This document shows, piece after piece, positions 1-8,286 of a stretch of 64,000 nt of DNA. The stretch is taken from the NCBI RefSeq assembly GCF_001693385.1, contig NZ_CP016428.1, positions 7,554,001 through 7,618,000 of the forward strand, written 5' to 3'. The first letter of the stretch is position 1, and the number at the start of each line of letters is the position of its first letter. Under the pieces are notes generated by a model that saw only the letters and a program-made list of their open reading frames with translations, was not told the DNA's origin and did not search any database. The stretch comes from Bradyrhizobium icense (GTDB taxonomy: Bacteria > Pseudomonadota > Alphaproteobacteria > Rhizobiales > Xanthobacteraceae). Position numbers and translations under genes: made by a program.

Positions 1-235
1 TATTGCGCTCACTGAGACTGCCGACGAGATGGGCGATGGCGGAGCTTGAGAGGTCGACGGCTGAGAGATCGAGCACGATCGGCTTGCCCACGAAGTATCC
101 CGGCGAGCGCGCCAGCGTGGCGTCGATCTCGGCGAGCCATTCCACGATTGGTACGACAGGGCTGAATACAAACGCGACATAGGAACGGCCGCGCAGCCGG
201 ACCAGTTGACGCGTGGGATCCGCTCGGACGTCCAT
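1..235 (-). CDS. minC: Septum site-determining protein MinC, N-terminal part (cut by window edge)
   Basis: About 78 N-terminal codons are visible before the gene runs off the window. The protein begins MDVRADPTRQLVRLRGRSY and continues through a stretch ending in a DLSAVDLSSSAIAHLVGSL segment, which fits the alpha/beta N-terminal domain of MinC. MinC inhibits FtsZ polymerisation and, with MinD and MinE, keeps the division ring at midcell. The ATG is the only sensible start in this frame. The upstream region carries an exact TTAA-N7-TTAA box (286-300), so CtrA control is plausible. The C-terminal beta-helix domain and the expected minD and minE lie outside the window. Confidence 0.85.
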   Translation of the reverse strand, partial: MDVRADPTRQLVRLRGRSYVAFVFSPVVPIVEWLAEIDATLARSPGYFVGKPIVLDLSAVDLSSSAIAHLVGSLSERN

Positions 236-285
236 GATGTTCGACTCGCCTTTCTTATTGAATGGTTAACAATCGACGAACTTGG

Positions 286-300
286 TTAACGAGTAATTAA
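286..300. promoter_or_regulatory. Candidate CtrA-binding site upstream of minC
   Basis: TTAA at 286-289 and TTAA at 297-300 are separated by exactly seven bases, the spacing of the CtrA consensus TTAA-N7-TTAAC. It lies about 50 bp upstream of the minC start. CtrA is the essential cell-cycle response regulator of alphaproteobacteria, and minC is a reported CtrA target in Brucella. The match and spacing are direct observations; binding is inferred. Confidence 0.5.
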
Positions 301-842
301 TGCGAAGACCCGCGCTGCGCGCAGAAATCAGCGAAACCGGCGGCGAATCCGGCGCATTTGTGGCTGATTCATGCTGCTTATCGTGCGGAAGGCGCGCAAA
401 AGCCTATGAAAACAGGGGTCGCGTGAGTTGTAGTTAACGCGGACTCAACTTACTTTCGTCATGTTTCCGACCTAAATTAGTCCTCGCGCGGCTCCAACAA
501 ACTTATGTGTGCTGGCAGGCCTTTTCCGGTCTGGCAGCTCAATCCGTCGGGCAAGACGGACATTTGCCGGCAGGGGACGAGGCAGTGGAAGCCGTGAGCG
601 TTGTGTGGTCGCGAGGTCCGATCTCGCAAACAGGTGTCGCCGGACGCAGGGACGACGCCGCGCATCTCGATTCAAATCTTCCAACCAAGCTCGATGGCGG
701 ACGGAAAGCGGACGTCGATGATCCCGCGCGTCTCTTCCGCGACCTGGAACTCCTGTCCGATAGGTCCGCAGCCGTTTCGCCGCCAGATAATCCGCCGGGC
801 AATCCGCCAAGTGTTCCGTCATGTGTCATGAGGAGTAAGGAT
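301..842. other. Non-coding or unresolved stretch between minC and the next gene
   Basis: No convincing gene is seen. An open frame on the plus strand from 507 runs without a stop into the gene starting at 843, but its translation resembles no family I know and has no good ribosome binding site. Overlapping frames on both strands are also open here, as is usual in GC-rich DNA. A third GTTAAC palindrome lies near 432. The region may hold the divergent promoters, or a decayed upstream part of the next gene. Confidence 0.4.
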
Positions 843-1391
843 ATGAGTAGTGTGAGTGAGCAGGACCATATCAATCCCCGCGATCCCCTGTACTACGCGC
901 CGCGCTCGCTACGTGAGCGGTCGGCTTCCCAGCGCGATGCGAGACCTGCGACGACGCCGTTTTCTCCGGCGTCGTTCGATACCCAGCTCGAGAGCGCCGT
1001 ATCGGATGCGCTGCGCCATCCCCTCGATCCCGAGATCATGCGCGAACCTCAACTGGAATCGAAGAAGGCGTTGTGGAGCGTCGCAGCCCGCTTTGGTGCC
1101 GCCATCGGCGTCTCGGCCCTCGTGGCACTGTTCTTCGTCATCGTCGTGCCGGGGTCGCGGCAGAGCGACGGTGAGCCGTCGACATCGGCCGGCATCGCTC
1201 AGTCGATCAGGGCAGCCCTGTTCCAATCCGGAGAGGCTTCGCCAAAGCCTGCAATCAACGAATTCCAGGCCCTTCTCGCCTCCACGCCACCGAGCGCTCC
1301 GCCTGCGTCCGAGCAGTCTCAGTTGCTCCAGCAATTCATGCAGTGGCGCGAGAAGCCGGACCCGGCGACGCCACAACGCACCAACCCATAA
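843..1391 (+). CDS. Single-pass membrane protein of unknown function
   Basis: 182 residues. The ATG at 843 is preceded by AGGAG at 831-835 with seven-base spacing, which decides the start over the in-frame ATG at 828. The N-terminal 75 residues are hydrophilic (NPRDPLYYAPRSLRER), then one membrane segment lies at about residues 82-103 (FGAAIGVSALVALFFVIVV). A Ser/Pro/Gln-rich C-terminal part follows, likely periplasmic. I recall similar proteins in Bradyrhizobium but no known function. The gene ends 67 bases before an orphan branched-chain amino acid-type binding protein on the same strand, so the two may be cotranscribed and act together at the membrane. Confidence 0.7.
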   Translation: MSSVSEQDHINPRDPLYYAPRSLRERSASQRDARPATTPFSPASFDTQLESAVSDALRHPLDPEIMREPQLESKKALWSVAARFGAAIGVSALVALFFVIVVPGSRQSDGEPSTSAGIAQSIRAALFQSGEASPKPAINEFQALLASTPPSAPPASEQSQLLQQFMQWREKPDPATPQRTNP

Positions 1392-1458
1392 TCCAGATGG
1401 AGGAATGACAATGCCTGAGAACCGACTTTCCGCCATCTCGTTCTCAAGGAGTTTTGCC

Positions 1459-3027
1459 ATGACCTCGCACCGGATCGCCTTACTGGTCGGGGCCGTGCTC
1501 TTTGGTATCGCGGGCAGCGCCCAGGCTGCCGGCGACATTGCGATCGTGCGCGACCTTGCCGGCCGCGTCGGCCCCGTGATCGGTTCGGCCCAGGCCTGCC
1601 GCGACATTGCGCGCCCCCGCATCCAGACCATCGTCGACAAATTCTCACAGGTGATCCGGGAAGCCTCGTCGAACGAGGCGGAGCGTTCCGATCTCACCCA
1701 GGTGTTCGATCGCAGCGTCGCCGACGGCCGCGCCGCCATCAGCTCGGGCAAAATCGATTGCACCCGGGCCGACCGTCAGCTTGCCGATCTCGAACGCTCG
1801 ATCTCGGGGCCAAGTCTGTCCAGCGTCATCGGCCCGTCGCCGGCCGCCGCGGCAACCGCAGCGAACGCGGCGACCGCGCCGACGGCCCCGGTCCCGACCG
1901 GACCGCTGCCGCGCGGCATCGGTGAAAAGGAAATCCGCTTCGGCATCGCTGCTCCCTTCTCCGGGGCGGCCCGCGAGCTGGGACGCCAGATGAAGCTCGG
2001 AATCGAGACCGCCTTCAACCGGATCAACGATGCCGGCGGCGTCGACGGCAGGATGCTCAAATTGTTCGCCGCCGACGACGGCTACGAACCCTCGCGCACC
2101 GGCGAGGCCATGAAGCAGCTCTACGAAAAGGACCAGGTGTTCGGCATCGTCGGCAACGTCGGAACGCCGACTGCGGTGGTGGCGATTCCCTATGCGCTCG
2201 AGCGCAAGATGCTGTTCTTCGGCGCCTTCACCGGCGCAAACATCCTGCGCAACGATCCGCCGGATCGCTACGTGTTCAACTATCGCGCCAGCTATGCCGA
2301 GGAAACCGACGCCGTCGTTCGATACCTCGTGAAGATACGCCGCATACCACCCAAGCAGATCGCGGTCTTCGCCCAGCAGGATTCCTACGGCGACGCCGGA
2401 TTTGCGGGAGTGGCAAAGGCGTTTCGTGCCCTGGGCGTCAACGATGGCGCCATCCTCCGGCTCAACTACGCGCGAAACACCGTGGATGTGGAAGATGCGG
2501 TCAACCAGTTGAAGCAGCAGAAGCCGCCCATCAGGGCGATCGTCATGGTGCCTACCTATCGGGCCGCGGCAAGGTTCATCGAGAAGACGCGCGATCTCTT
2601 TCCCGGCATGATCTACACCAATGTCTCCTTCGTCGGCTCTACCGCGCTTGCCGAAGAACTGAAGCTGCTGGGACCGCGTTACACCAACGGCGTGATCGTG
2701 ACGCAGGTGGTGCCGGCGGTGTCGGGCTATTCATCGGCGGTGCTCGAATACAAGAACGCGCTCGCCAAATATTTCCCGGGCGAGGCGCCGGACTACGTGT
2801 CGCTAGAAGGCTATATCGCCGCCAACGTCCTGATCCAGGGCATCAAGCGGGCCGGGCCGCAGCTCGACACCGAGAAGCTGATCGACACGCTGGAAACCAT
2901 GCGCAATCTCGACCTCGGTCTCGGCACATCGCTCAGCTTCGGCCGTTCCGAGCACCAGGCCTCGCACAAGATCTGGGGCACGGCGTTGGATGAAAGCGGG
3001 CGCTTTCAGCCGATCGATCTCGAATGA
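1459..3027 (+). CDS. Periplasmic Leu/Ile/Val-type (Peripla_BP_6) substrate-binding protein with an N-terminal helical domain
   Basis: 522 residues from the ATG at 1459, which has AAGGAG at 1446-1451 and gives a tidy 22-residue signal peptide ending SAQAA; an ATG at 1411, with its own GGAGGA, is the alternative start. After the signal comes an unusual region of about 100 residues with two cysteines (AQACRDIA, KIDCTRAD), then an Ala/Pro/Thr linker, then the type I binding fold starting EIRFGIAAPFSGAARELG and ending near the C-terminus. LivK-type proteins normally begin the binding fold right after the signal. No permease or ATPase gene is nearby, so the protein may serve a distant transporter or act as a ligand sensor with the upstream membrane protein. 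Ligand unknown. Confidence 0.8.
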   Translation: MTSHRIALLVGAVLFGIAGSAQAAGDIAIVRDLAGRVGPVIGSAQACRDIARPRIQTIVDKFSQVIREASSNEAERSDLTQVFDRSVADGRAAISSGKIDCTRADRQLADLERSISGPSLSSVIGPSPAAAATAANAATAPTAPVPTGPLPRGIGEKEIRFGIAAPFSGAARELGRQMKLGIETAFNRINDAGGVDGRMLKLFAADDGYEPSRTGEAMKQLYEKDQVFGIVGNVGTPTAVVAIPYALERKMLFFGAFTGANILRNDPPDRYVFNYRASYAEETDAVVRYLVKIRRIPPKQIAVFAQQDSYGDAGFAGVAKAFRALGVNDGAILRLNYARNTVDVEDAVNQLKQQKPPIRAIVMVPTYRAAARFIEKTRDLFPGMIYTNVSFVGSTALAEELKLLGPRYTNGVIVTQVVPAVSGYSSAVLEYKNALAKYFPGEAPDYVSLEGYIAANVLIQGIKRAGPQLDTEKLIDTLETMRNLDLGLGTSLSFGRSEHQASHKIWGTALDESGRFQPIDLE

Positions 3028-3031
3028 TCGG

Positions 3032-3060
3032 GAAGCCGCGATCCCCTTGATCGCGGCTTC
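3032..3060. terminator. Hairpin between convergent genes
   Basis: A perfect 12-bp stem (GAAGCCGCGATC paired with GATCGCGGCTTC) with a 5-base loop lies directly after the binding-protein stop codon and before the end of the convergent thioesterase gene. No T tract is present, so it may be a weak bidirectional terminator or an mRNA 3' stabiliser. Confidence 0.55.
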
Positions 3061-3080
3061 ATCACGCCGTCTGACGATGC

Positions 3081-3854
3081 TCAGCGCTTCTCGATGACAA
3101 GGCTCTGGATGGCGCGGCCGAAATAGCCGCGCTCGTCAGCAAGCCGCGCCATTGCGAGCCCCGCACCGTCGGGACCGATCCAGGACTCGGCATCGAGCAG
3201 GATCCAATCGCCGACCGGCTCACGCGAAAAATTCACGGTCAGGTCGGCGTTGAGAAACGTCCATTCGCGGAAATCCAGCACGGCCGAGGTGCCGTTGCAG
3301 AAATCCGCCGCTGCCAGCGCCCGCATCGCCTGCGATACCGGGGCGCCTTCCACGATCGGCCGGTCGACGCGATACCAGATGGCGCCAGGGCCGGGCGAGC
3401 CGAACCGGCCGCGCGCGGCACGCAGCGACATGCCTGATACGAACGGGCTGGAAGAAAAATCCGCCGGCTCGACGCGCGATTGATCAGGCCCCGGAAGCTC
3501 GACCGGCAGGATGGCAGCCTCCGGCGGCAATTCGTGAGCCTGCACCTTGATCTTCAGCACAGTCGCGCCGACGACGACGACGCCTTTGGCCAGCAGCCTG
3601 ATCGCGCAAAGCTGAATCTTGCGTCCCTCGCGCAAGACCTCACCCTCAATTCTGAGCGGCGCCACCGGCACGGGACGCATCAGGTCCACGGTCACGCGCG
3701 CGACCCGCATCGCGACCGGTGTCGGAATCCGCTCCGCCGCCCACACCACCAGCGCCGCCGGCGGCGAGCCGTGCTGCATGCGCGGGTCCCACGGGCCCGC
3801 CGCAAAGGGACTGGTCACGACATCGTTGCCGTCAATGCGAAAAATGCCGTCCAT
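3081..3854 (-). CDS. Acyl-CoA thioesterase family protein (TesB-like double hot-dog)
   Basis: 257 residues from the ATG at 3854; a TTG eight codons upstream keeps the frame but is less likely. The N-terminal half has the HGSPPAALV segment typical of thioesterase-family proteins that carry two hot-dog domains, and the C-terminal half has the segment DFREWTFLNADLTVNFSREP seen in TesB-type enzymes. Such proteins hydrolyse acyl-CoA or related thioesters in the cytoplasm. It precedes no obvious partner but is codirectional with the SDR and nitronate monooxygenase genes upstream of it. Substrate cannot be read from the sequence. Confidence 0.8.
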   Translation of the reverse strand: MDGIFRIDGNDVVTSPFAAGPWDPRMQHGSPPAALVVWAAERIPTPVAMRVARVTVDLMRPVPVAPLRIEGEVLREGRKIQLCAIRLLAKGVVVVGATVLKIKVQAHELPPEAAILPVELPGPDQSRVEPADFSSSPFVSGMSLRAARGRFGSPGPGAIWYRVDRPIVEGAPVSQAMRALAAADFCNGTSAVLDFREWTFLNADLTVNFSREPVGDWILLDAESWIGPDGAGLAMARLADERGYFGRAIQSLVIEKR

Positions 3855-3975
3855 GGAGTGAGAGGTCCTGTCGATCAAGGGACGAGCTTCTTGCCTGCTT
3901 CAGCGGAACGAGTCGAGGCCGCGGCATGCAGAGCACCGTGCACCATTCGCGTGAGAGGGCGAGCCAGGCTGCGCG

Positions 3976-4710
3976 TCAAATGAACGCCATGCCGCCGTTG
4001 AGGACGATGGTCTGGCCGGTCATGTAGCCGTTGCCGAGCACCATCGCGACGGCTTGCGCGACTTCCTCGGCCTGGCCCATGCGGCCGAGCGGGATGTTGC
4101 GCGCCAGATCCGTGCGGCCGCCCATCATGTCGGTCTCGATCAGCGACGGCGCCACCGCGTTCACCGTGATGCCTTCCTTGACGAGGCGCGCCGCATAGCC
4201 GCGCGTCAGTCCTTCCATGCCGGCCTTGGAGGCGTTGTAGTGCACGCCGATCGCGCCGGCGCCGCGCGCTGCGCCCGAGGAGATATTGACGATGCGGCCC
4301 CATTTGCGGGCCCGCATCGCCGGCAGCACCGCCTGCGTGCACAGGAACGCCGACTTCAGGTTCACCGCAATGGTGCGGTCGAAATCATCCTCGGTGAGAT
4401 CGTCGACGCCGCGCACGATTGCTACGCCGGCATTGTTGACGAGAATGTCGACCGGGCCGAGCGCGGAAGCGACCTGATCGACCAGGCGCGCGACCGCCGC
4501 GGCCTGCGACACGTCGGCCGCGACTGCGATGGCGCGGCCGCCATTGGCGTTGATGCGGGCGACGACGGCATCGGCATCACCAGCACGCTCGCGGTAATTG
4601 ACCGCGACCGCGGCGCCGGCTTCGGCAAGCGTCAAGGCAACCGCCGCGCCAATACCGCGGGACGCGCCCGCCACCAGCGCAACCCGCGCGCTCAAGTTCT
4701 GTCCGGTCAT
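3976..4710 (-). CDS. Short-chain dehydrogenase/reductase (FabG-like)
   Basis: 244 residues. The start at 4710 has GGAGG nine bases upstream. The Rossmann motif VAGASRGIGAAVAL lies near residue 15, NNAGVAIV follows the fourth beta strand, and the active-site set is a serine in NISSGAARG plus YNASK (Tyr-x3-Lys). The C-terminus has the NGGMAFI ending common in classical SDRs. This is an NAD(P)H-dependent oxidoreductase of the FabG type; it could reduce a 3-oxoacyl thioester or act on another alcohol/ketone pair. Fifty bases separate it from the nitronate monooxygenase gene upstream, so the two are probably cotranscribed. Confidence 0.88.
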   Translation of the reverse strand: MTGQNLSARVALVAGASRGIGAAVALTLAEAGAAVAVNYRERAGDADAVVARINANGGRAIAVAADVSQAAAVARLVDQVASALGPVDILVNNAGVAIVRGVDDLTEDDFDRTIAVNLKSAFLCTQAVLPAMRARKWGRIVNISSGAARGAGAIGVHYNASKAGMEGLTRGYAARLVKEGITVNAVAPSLIETDMMGGRTDLARNIPLGRMGQAEEVAQAVAMVLGNGYMTGQTIVLNGGMAFI

Positions 4711-4758
4711 CACCGATCCTCCGTCGCATCCACGACGGGGCGCGAGCCGCAAGGCACC

Positions 4759-5727
4759 TCACAATGCGGGGTCGACCGCCTCGTCATATTCCTTCTTGAA
4801 CCGCGCGATCAGCTCGGCAGCCGGCACCACCTTGCCGATGCTGCCGACGCCCTGGCCCGAGCCCCAGATTTCCTTCCAGGCTTTCGGCTTGGCGCGCTCG
4901 CCCGACGCATCCGTGCCGAAGCTCATCTTGGACGGATCGGAGGTCGGCAGATTGTCGGGATCCATGCCGGCCGCGACGATAGACGGCTTCAGATAATTGC
5001 CGTGCACGCCGGTGAACAGGTTGGAGTAGACGATGTCTTCGGCGGTAGAGGCCGTGATCATTTGCTTGTAGCCCTCGACGGCGTTGGCCTCCTGAGTGGC
5101 GATGAAGGCAGAGCCGATATAGGCGAAGTCGGCGCCGAGAATGCGCGCCGCGCGAATGGCGCGGCCGGTCGCGATCGCGCCCGACAGGGCGATCGGGCCA
5201 TCGAACCAGGCCCGCGTCTCCGCCACGAAGGCCAGCGGTGAAATCTCGCCGGCATGGCCGCCGGCGCCGGCCGAGACCAGAATCAGGCCGTCGGCGCCCT
5301 TCTCGACCGCCTTGTGCGCGAACTTCTGGTTGATCACGTCATGAAAGACGATGCAGCCCCAATTATGCGCTGCCTGATTGAGTTCCTCGCGCGCGCCGAG
5401 CGAAGTGATCATCATCGGCACCTTGTGTTTTTCGCAAAGCGCCAAATCCTGATCGAGCCGGTTATTCGATTTGTGCACGATCTGGTTGACTGCAAACGGC
5501 GCCGACGGCCGCTCCGGATGCGCCTTGTCGTAAGCCGCGAGTTCCTCCTTGATCCGCGCCAGCCACTCGTCGAGCAGCGCCGGCGGCCGCGCATTCAGCG
5601 CCGGAAACGAGCCGACCACACCCGCCTTGCATTGCGCGATCACCAGATCGGGCACGGAGATGATGAAGAGCGGCGCACCGATCACGGGTAGCGACAGACG
5701 GCCCTTGAACAAGGCAGGCATGGACAT
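4759..5727 (-). CDS. Nitronate monooxygenase (2-nitropropane dioxygenase family)
   Basis: 322 residues with an ATG at 5727 and AAGGA upstream. The family marks are the N-terminal LPVIGAPLFIIS strand, the phosphate-binding GADGLILVSAGAGGHAGE segment around residues 145-165, and the SGAIATGRAIRAA stretch of the TIM barrel. These enzymes bind FMN and oxidise alkyl nitronates to carbonyl compounds and nitrite, which is a detoxification role. Close spacing to the SDR downstream suggests a two-gene unit, perhaps processing the carbonyl product, although that is inference. Confidence 0.9.
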   Translation of the reverse strand: MSMPALFKGRLSLPVIGAPLFIISVPDLVIAQCKAGVVGSFPALNARPPALLDEWLARIKEELAAYDKAHPERPSAPFAVNQIVHKSNNRLDQDLALCEKHKVPMMITSLGAREELNQAAHNWGCIVFHDVINQKFAHKAVEKGADGLILVSAGAGGHAGEISPLAFVAETRAWFDGPIALSGAIATGRAIRAARILGADFAYIGSAFIATQEANAVEGYKQMITASTAEDIVYSNLFTGVHGNYLKPSIVAAGMDPDNLPTSDPSKMSFGTDASGERAKPKAWKEIWGSGQGVGSIGKVVPAAELIARFKKEYDEAVDPAL

Positions 5728-5835
5728 TCGAGGAATCCTTATGTGTTTTTCGGCGGCGTTCAGGGCATGCCCTAGAGATGCCGGACGTCATACCAACAAG
5801 GCAATCTTTCCAGTGTCAAGTATTGCGTTTTGGCG

Positions 5836-6423
5836 CTACTGGCAGAGCGCCCTCGTCACGTAATTTTCGGTCTTGCAGTCGCCAGACTGCCGCTTGTAGC
5901 CGGGCAGGAACACTTTCGGCGAGCATTTCTCGGCCGCGTCGGTATCGAGGCTCTTGCCTTCCTTGTAGCCCTTGCTCTGGCACAGCCGGTCGGCGCCGGC
6001 CTTGCAGTCCGGCGCGCCGTTGGCCGCCACCAGGCACGCCGCCCGCCCACTCACCATGATCGAGGGCTTGGCGATGTTCGACAAGCTCTCGCCGGCGCCC
6101 TTGGCGCCTGCGTTGAAGTCATCGATGGTCTCACTCGGGCTCTTCAGCGGCGGCAGCAGCGATTTGGATTTCTCGAACAGCTTTCCGATTTCGTTGATCA
6201 GACCGGGATTTTCCTGCCGCGGCGCTTGCTGTGGCTCAGTCTGCTGCCGCTCTGGCTGAGACGGCACCGGCTGCTGGGCCGGCGACTGCAGGCCGAGCGA
6301 CGGCTGCGGTGCGGCCTGCGCCCAGCCGGCATCGGGAGCGATCGCAAGCAGGGATACAACGAGGCCAACGCTCCCGCGTTGCGTCCCGAATAGCTTGATC
6401 AGACGGCCGATTCGATCGGGCAT
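5836..6423 (-). CDS. Secreted or periplasmic protein of unknown function
   Basis: 195 residues from MPDRIGRL. A hydrophobic signal segment (SVGLVVSLLAIAPDAGWAQA) is followed by a Gln/Pro-rich linker (SPAQQPVPSQPERQQ) and then a C-terminal domain with four cysteines (RAACLVA, PDCKAG, RLCQSKG, EKCSPK) plus a fifth and sixth near the end (SGDCKTEN, ALCQ). The even number of cysteines in an exported protein suggests disulfide bonds. I recall similar conserved proteins in Bradyrhizobium but no function. It is a separate gene downstream of the membrane protein at 6463-7044. Confidence 0.75.
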   Translation of the reverse strand: MPDRIGRLIKLFGTQRGSVGLVVSLLAIAPDAGWAQAAPQPSLGLQSPAQQPVPSQPERQQTEPQQAPRQENPGLINEIGKLFEKSKSLLPPLKSPSETIDDFNAGAKGAGESLSNIAKPSIMVSGRAACLVAANGAPDCKAGADRLCQSKGYKEGKSLDTDAAEKCSPKVFLPGYKRQSGDCKTENYVTRALCQ

Positions 6424-6462
6424 GGAACGAAACGTAGCCTGAAGCCGGGATGCCGGCAAAGC

Positions 6463-7044
6463 CTAGACCAGCTTGAACGCGACGTAAAAGCCGAGCACCA
6501 GGACGACGGCACCGATGGCCACCCAGGTGCCGAGCCGCCTTTCCAGCTCGGCCCGGATCACGTCGCCATAGCGGTTGAGCAGGACCGCGACCACGAAGAA
6601 CCGCCCGCCGCGCGCCACGATCGAGCACAGGATGAACAGCCAGATGTTGTAGCCGGCAAACCCCGAGGTGATGGTGACGAGCTTGTAGGGGATCGGCGTC
6701 AGGCCCTTCAGCAGGATGATCACCGCGCCCCATTCGGCATAGGAGGCGCGGAAGGTTTCGACCTTGTCACTGAGACCGTAAACCGTGATCAGCCAGTGCC
6801 CCACCGAGTCATAGAGCAACGCACCGATCGCGTATCCGACCACGCCGCCGGCAACGGATGCGATGGTACAGACGGTCGCAAACCACCACGCCTTCTTCGG
6901 CCGCGCCAGCGACATCGGCAGCAGCATGACGTCAGGTGGAATCGGGAAAAACGAGCTTTCCGCGAAAGATACGGCCGCCATGATCCACAGCGCATAGGGC
7001 TTGTCGGCGGCGTCGATGAACCAGTCGTAAGTCCGTTTGAGCAT
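6463..7044 (-). CDS. YqaA-type inner-membrane protein (SNARE-associated Golgi/DedA-like family)
   Basis: 193 residues from MLKRTYDWFIDAA; an upstream in-frame ATG at 7062 cannot be excluded because neither start has a strong Shine-Dalgarno sequence. The protein has about four to five membrane segments. It carries the family features FAESSFFPIPPDVMLLPMSL near the N-terminus and the GLTPIPYKLVTITSGFAG stretch in the middle. DedA/YqaA relatives act in envelope maintenance and lipid flipping, but this branch is poorly characterised. Confidence 0.85.
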   Translation of the reverse strand: MLKRTYDWFIDAADKPYALWIMAAVSFAESSFFPIPPDVMLLPMSLARPKKAWWFATVCTIASVAGGVVGYAIGALLYDSVGHWLITVYGLSDKVETFRASYAEWGAVIILLKGLTPIPYKLVTITSGFAGYNIWLFILCSIVARGGRFFVVAVLLNRYGDVIRAELERRLGTWVAIGAVVLVLGFYVAFKLV

Positions 7045-7110
7045 GGGCGCATGAACCATCATGGAGCGAATTTGTCCATGCCGGAAAACGACGGGATTTG
7101 AGAGGATTTA

Positions 7111-7533
7111 CTACCGCTTGCGTAAGGAACGGCCTTCCAGCGCGACAATTCGCCGCCGGACCGCGGGGCCTGCCGCCGCCTTGCGCAGCGGCTTGGTTGG
7201 CACCGGTTTCGGCGACTTGACGGGCTTCGGCAGCTTCTCGGCGATACCGAGCAGGTCCTCCCGCCGCTCCATCTCGCGCCAGACGTCCTCCGGCTTCACG
7301 CCGGCTGCTGCCCAGAGAACGGTCAGATTGTAGAGCAGATCGGCGCTCTCGCGGACCACCGCGTCGGCCTTGCCATTGACGGCGTCGATCACGACTTCGA
7401 TGGCTTCCTCGGCGAGCTTCTTGGCCATCTTGGCGGGGCCGCGCTGAAACAGCCGGGCCGTGCGCGACGTTGCCGGATCGAGATCCCTGGCCGCGATGAC
7501 CGCCTGATAGAGCCGCTCGAGCGAATCACTCAT
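7111..7533 (-). CDS. hisE: Phosphoribosyl-ATP pyrophosphohydrolase-like protein with basic C-terminal tail
   Basis: 140 residues. The core of about 95 residues matches the all-alpha HisE/MazG fold: LYQAVIAAR, then KKLAEEAIEVVIDAV with the metal-binding glutamates, then ESADLLYNLTVLW. HisE removes pyrophosphate from phosphoribosyl-ATP in histidine synthesis. After residue 100 comes a Lys/Pro/Arg-rich tail (KPVKSPKPVPTKPLRK) that standard HisE proteins of about 107 residues lack. No other his gene is near, so this may be a second copy or a housecleaning nucleotide pyrophosphatase. Confidence 0.75.
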   Translation of the reverse strand: MSDSLERLYQAVIAARDLDPATSRTARLFQRGPAKMAKKLAEEAIEVVIDAVNGKADAVVRESADLLYNLTVLWAAAGVKPEDVWREMERREDLLGIAEKLPKPVKSPKPVPTKPLRKAAAGPAVRRRIVALEGRSLRKR

Positions 7534-7590
7534 TCTCCGAACCTAATGCAAAGCCGTGGCCGGCGTGTTAACGGCCGGGCCTGCAACCAT

Positions 7591-7623
7591 AAAAAACCCA
7601 CCGGTCGACTCGGCCGGTGGGTT
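7591..7623 (-). terminator. Rho-independent terminator
   Basis: A 10-bp stem (AACCCACCGG paired with CCGGTGGGTT) with a nine-base loop is followed, read on the minus strand, by six T residues (the A run at 7591-7596). It lies just after the stop of the Tyr/Gly-rich secreted protein gene, which it should terminate. Confidence 0.85.
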
Positions 7624-7656
7624 CATCTTTAACGGTCGCGATTTTAGCGGTCGCGT

Positions 7657-8046
7657 TTACCAGCCGCCATAGTATGGCCCGCCGCCGTAGTAGTAGGCGC
7701 GAGGCCGGTAATAATACGGGCTACCGTAATAGGCCGGTCGGCCATAGTAGCCGTAGTCGTCATAGTAGTAACGACGGTTCTGGGTGGCCGCAATCGCAAG
7801 GCCGGTGCCGACGATGCCGGCAAAGGCCGCCGCTGCCGCCGCACCGCCACCCCCGCGATAGTGCCGGCGGCGGGCGCTGATATCGGTCGCGTCGCTGGTC
7901 CCGGTCGAAGCGGTCACGCCCTTGCCTGAAGTCGCGGAGCCCGCAAAGGCCGTCGACGGTTCGAACGCCGTCAGTGCCACGGCCACAACCGTCGCCACCG
8001 CGCTGGCGCGGCCGATCGATGAAAACACACCCTTTCGCGCAAACAT
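7657..8046 (-). CDS. Small secreted protein with Tyr/Gly-rich C-terminus
   Basis: 129 residues. The ATG at 8046 has GGAGG eight bases upstream. A signal peptide (VATVVAVALTAFEPSTAFAG) is followed by a short Ser/Thr region, an Arg/His stretch, an Ala-rich helix (AAAAAFAGIVGTGLAIAA) and a tail rich in Tyr, Gly and Pro (YGSPYYYRPRAYYYGGG). Small exported proteins of this build are frequent in Bradyrhizobium and are of unknown role. The Gly-rich hydrophobic segment may cross or associate with a membrane. It forms a single-gene unit closed by a clear terminator. Confidence 0.75.
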   Translation of the reverse strand: MFARKGVFSSIGRASAVATVVAVALTAFEPSTAFAGSATSGKGVTASTGTSDATDISARRRHYRGGGGAAAAAAFAGIVGTGLAIAATQNRRYYYDDYGYYGRPAYYGSPYYYRPRAYYYGGGPYYGGW

Positions 8047-8286
8047 CTCGACATCCTCCGTGGGAGCTGGCCTGACAGGCCTTCGGTAACTAACCACCGA
8101 ACGAATACTAGGTTCCTGAATCCGAACGGCAGCTGAACGATCCCTGGCAAAATCGTGGCAGTCATCAAGCATTCAGGTTAGATGCTGCACATAGCTCGTC
8201 AAAGGGCTAAGTCTGCTGTTGGCGATGTCACGAAGCCGGCATCGCCAGCGCGGCAACTTGTCCCACCTCTTGCTGATGTAACCTCG

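Noticed and set aside
4054..5241. Plus-strand open frame of 395 codons opposite the SDR and nitronate monooxygenase genes
   Set aside because: It spans two well-supported minus-strand genes and their junction, and its Arg/His/Asp-rich translation matches no family. It is a GC-skew shadow.
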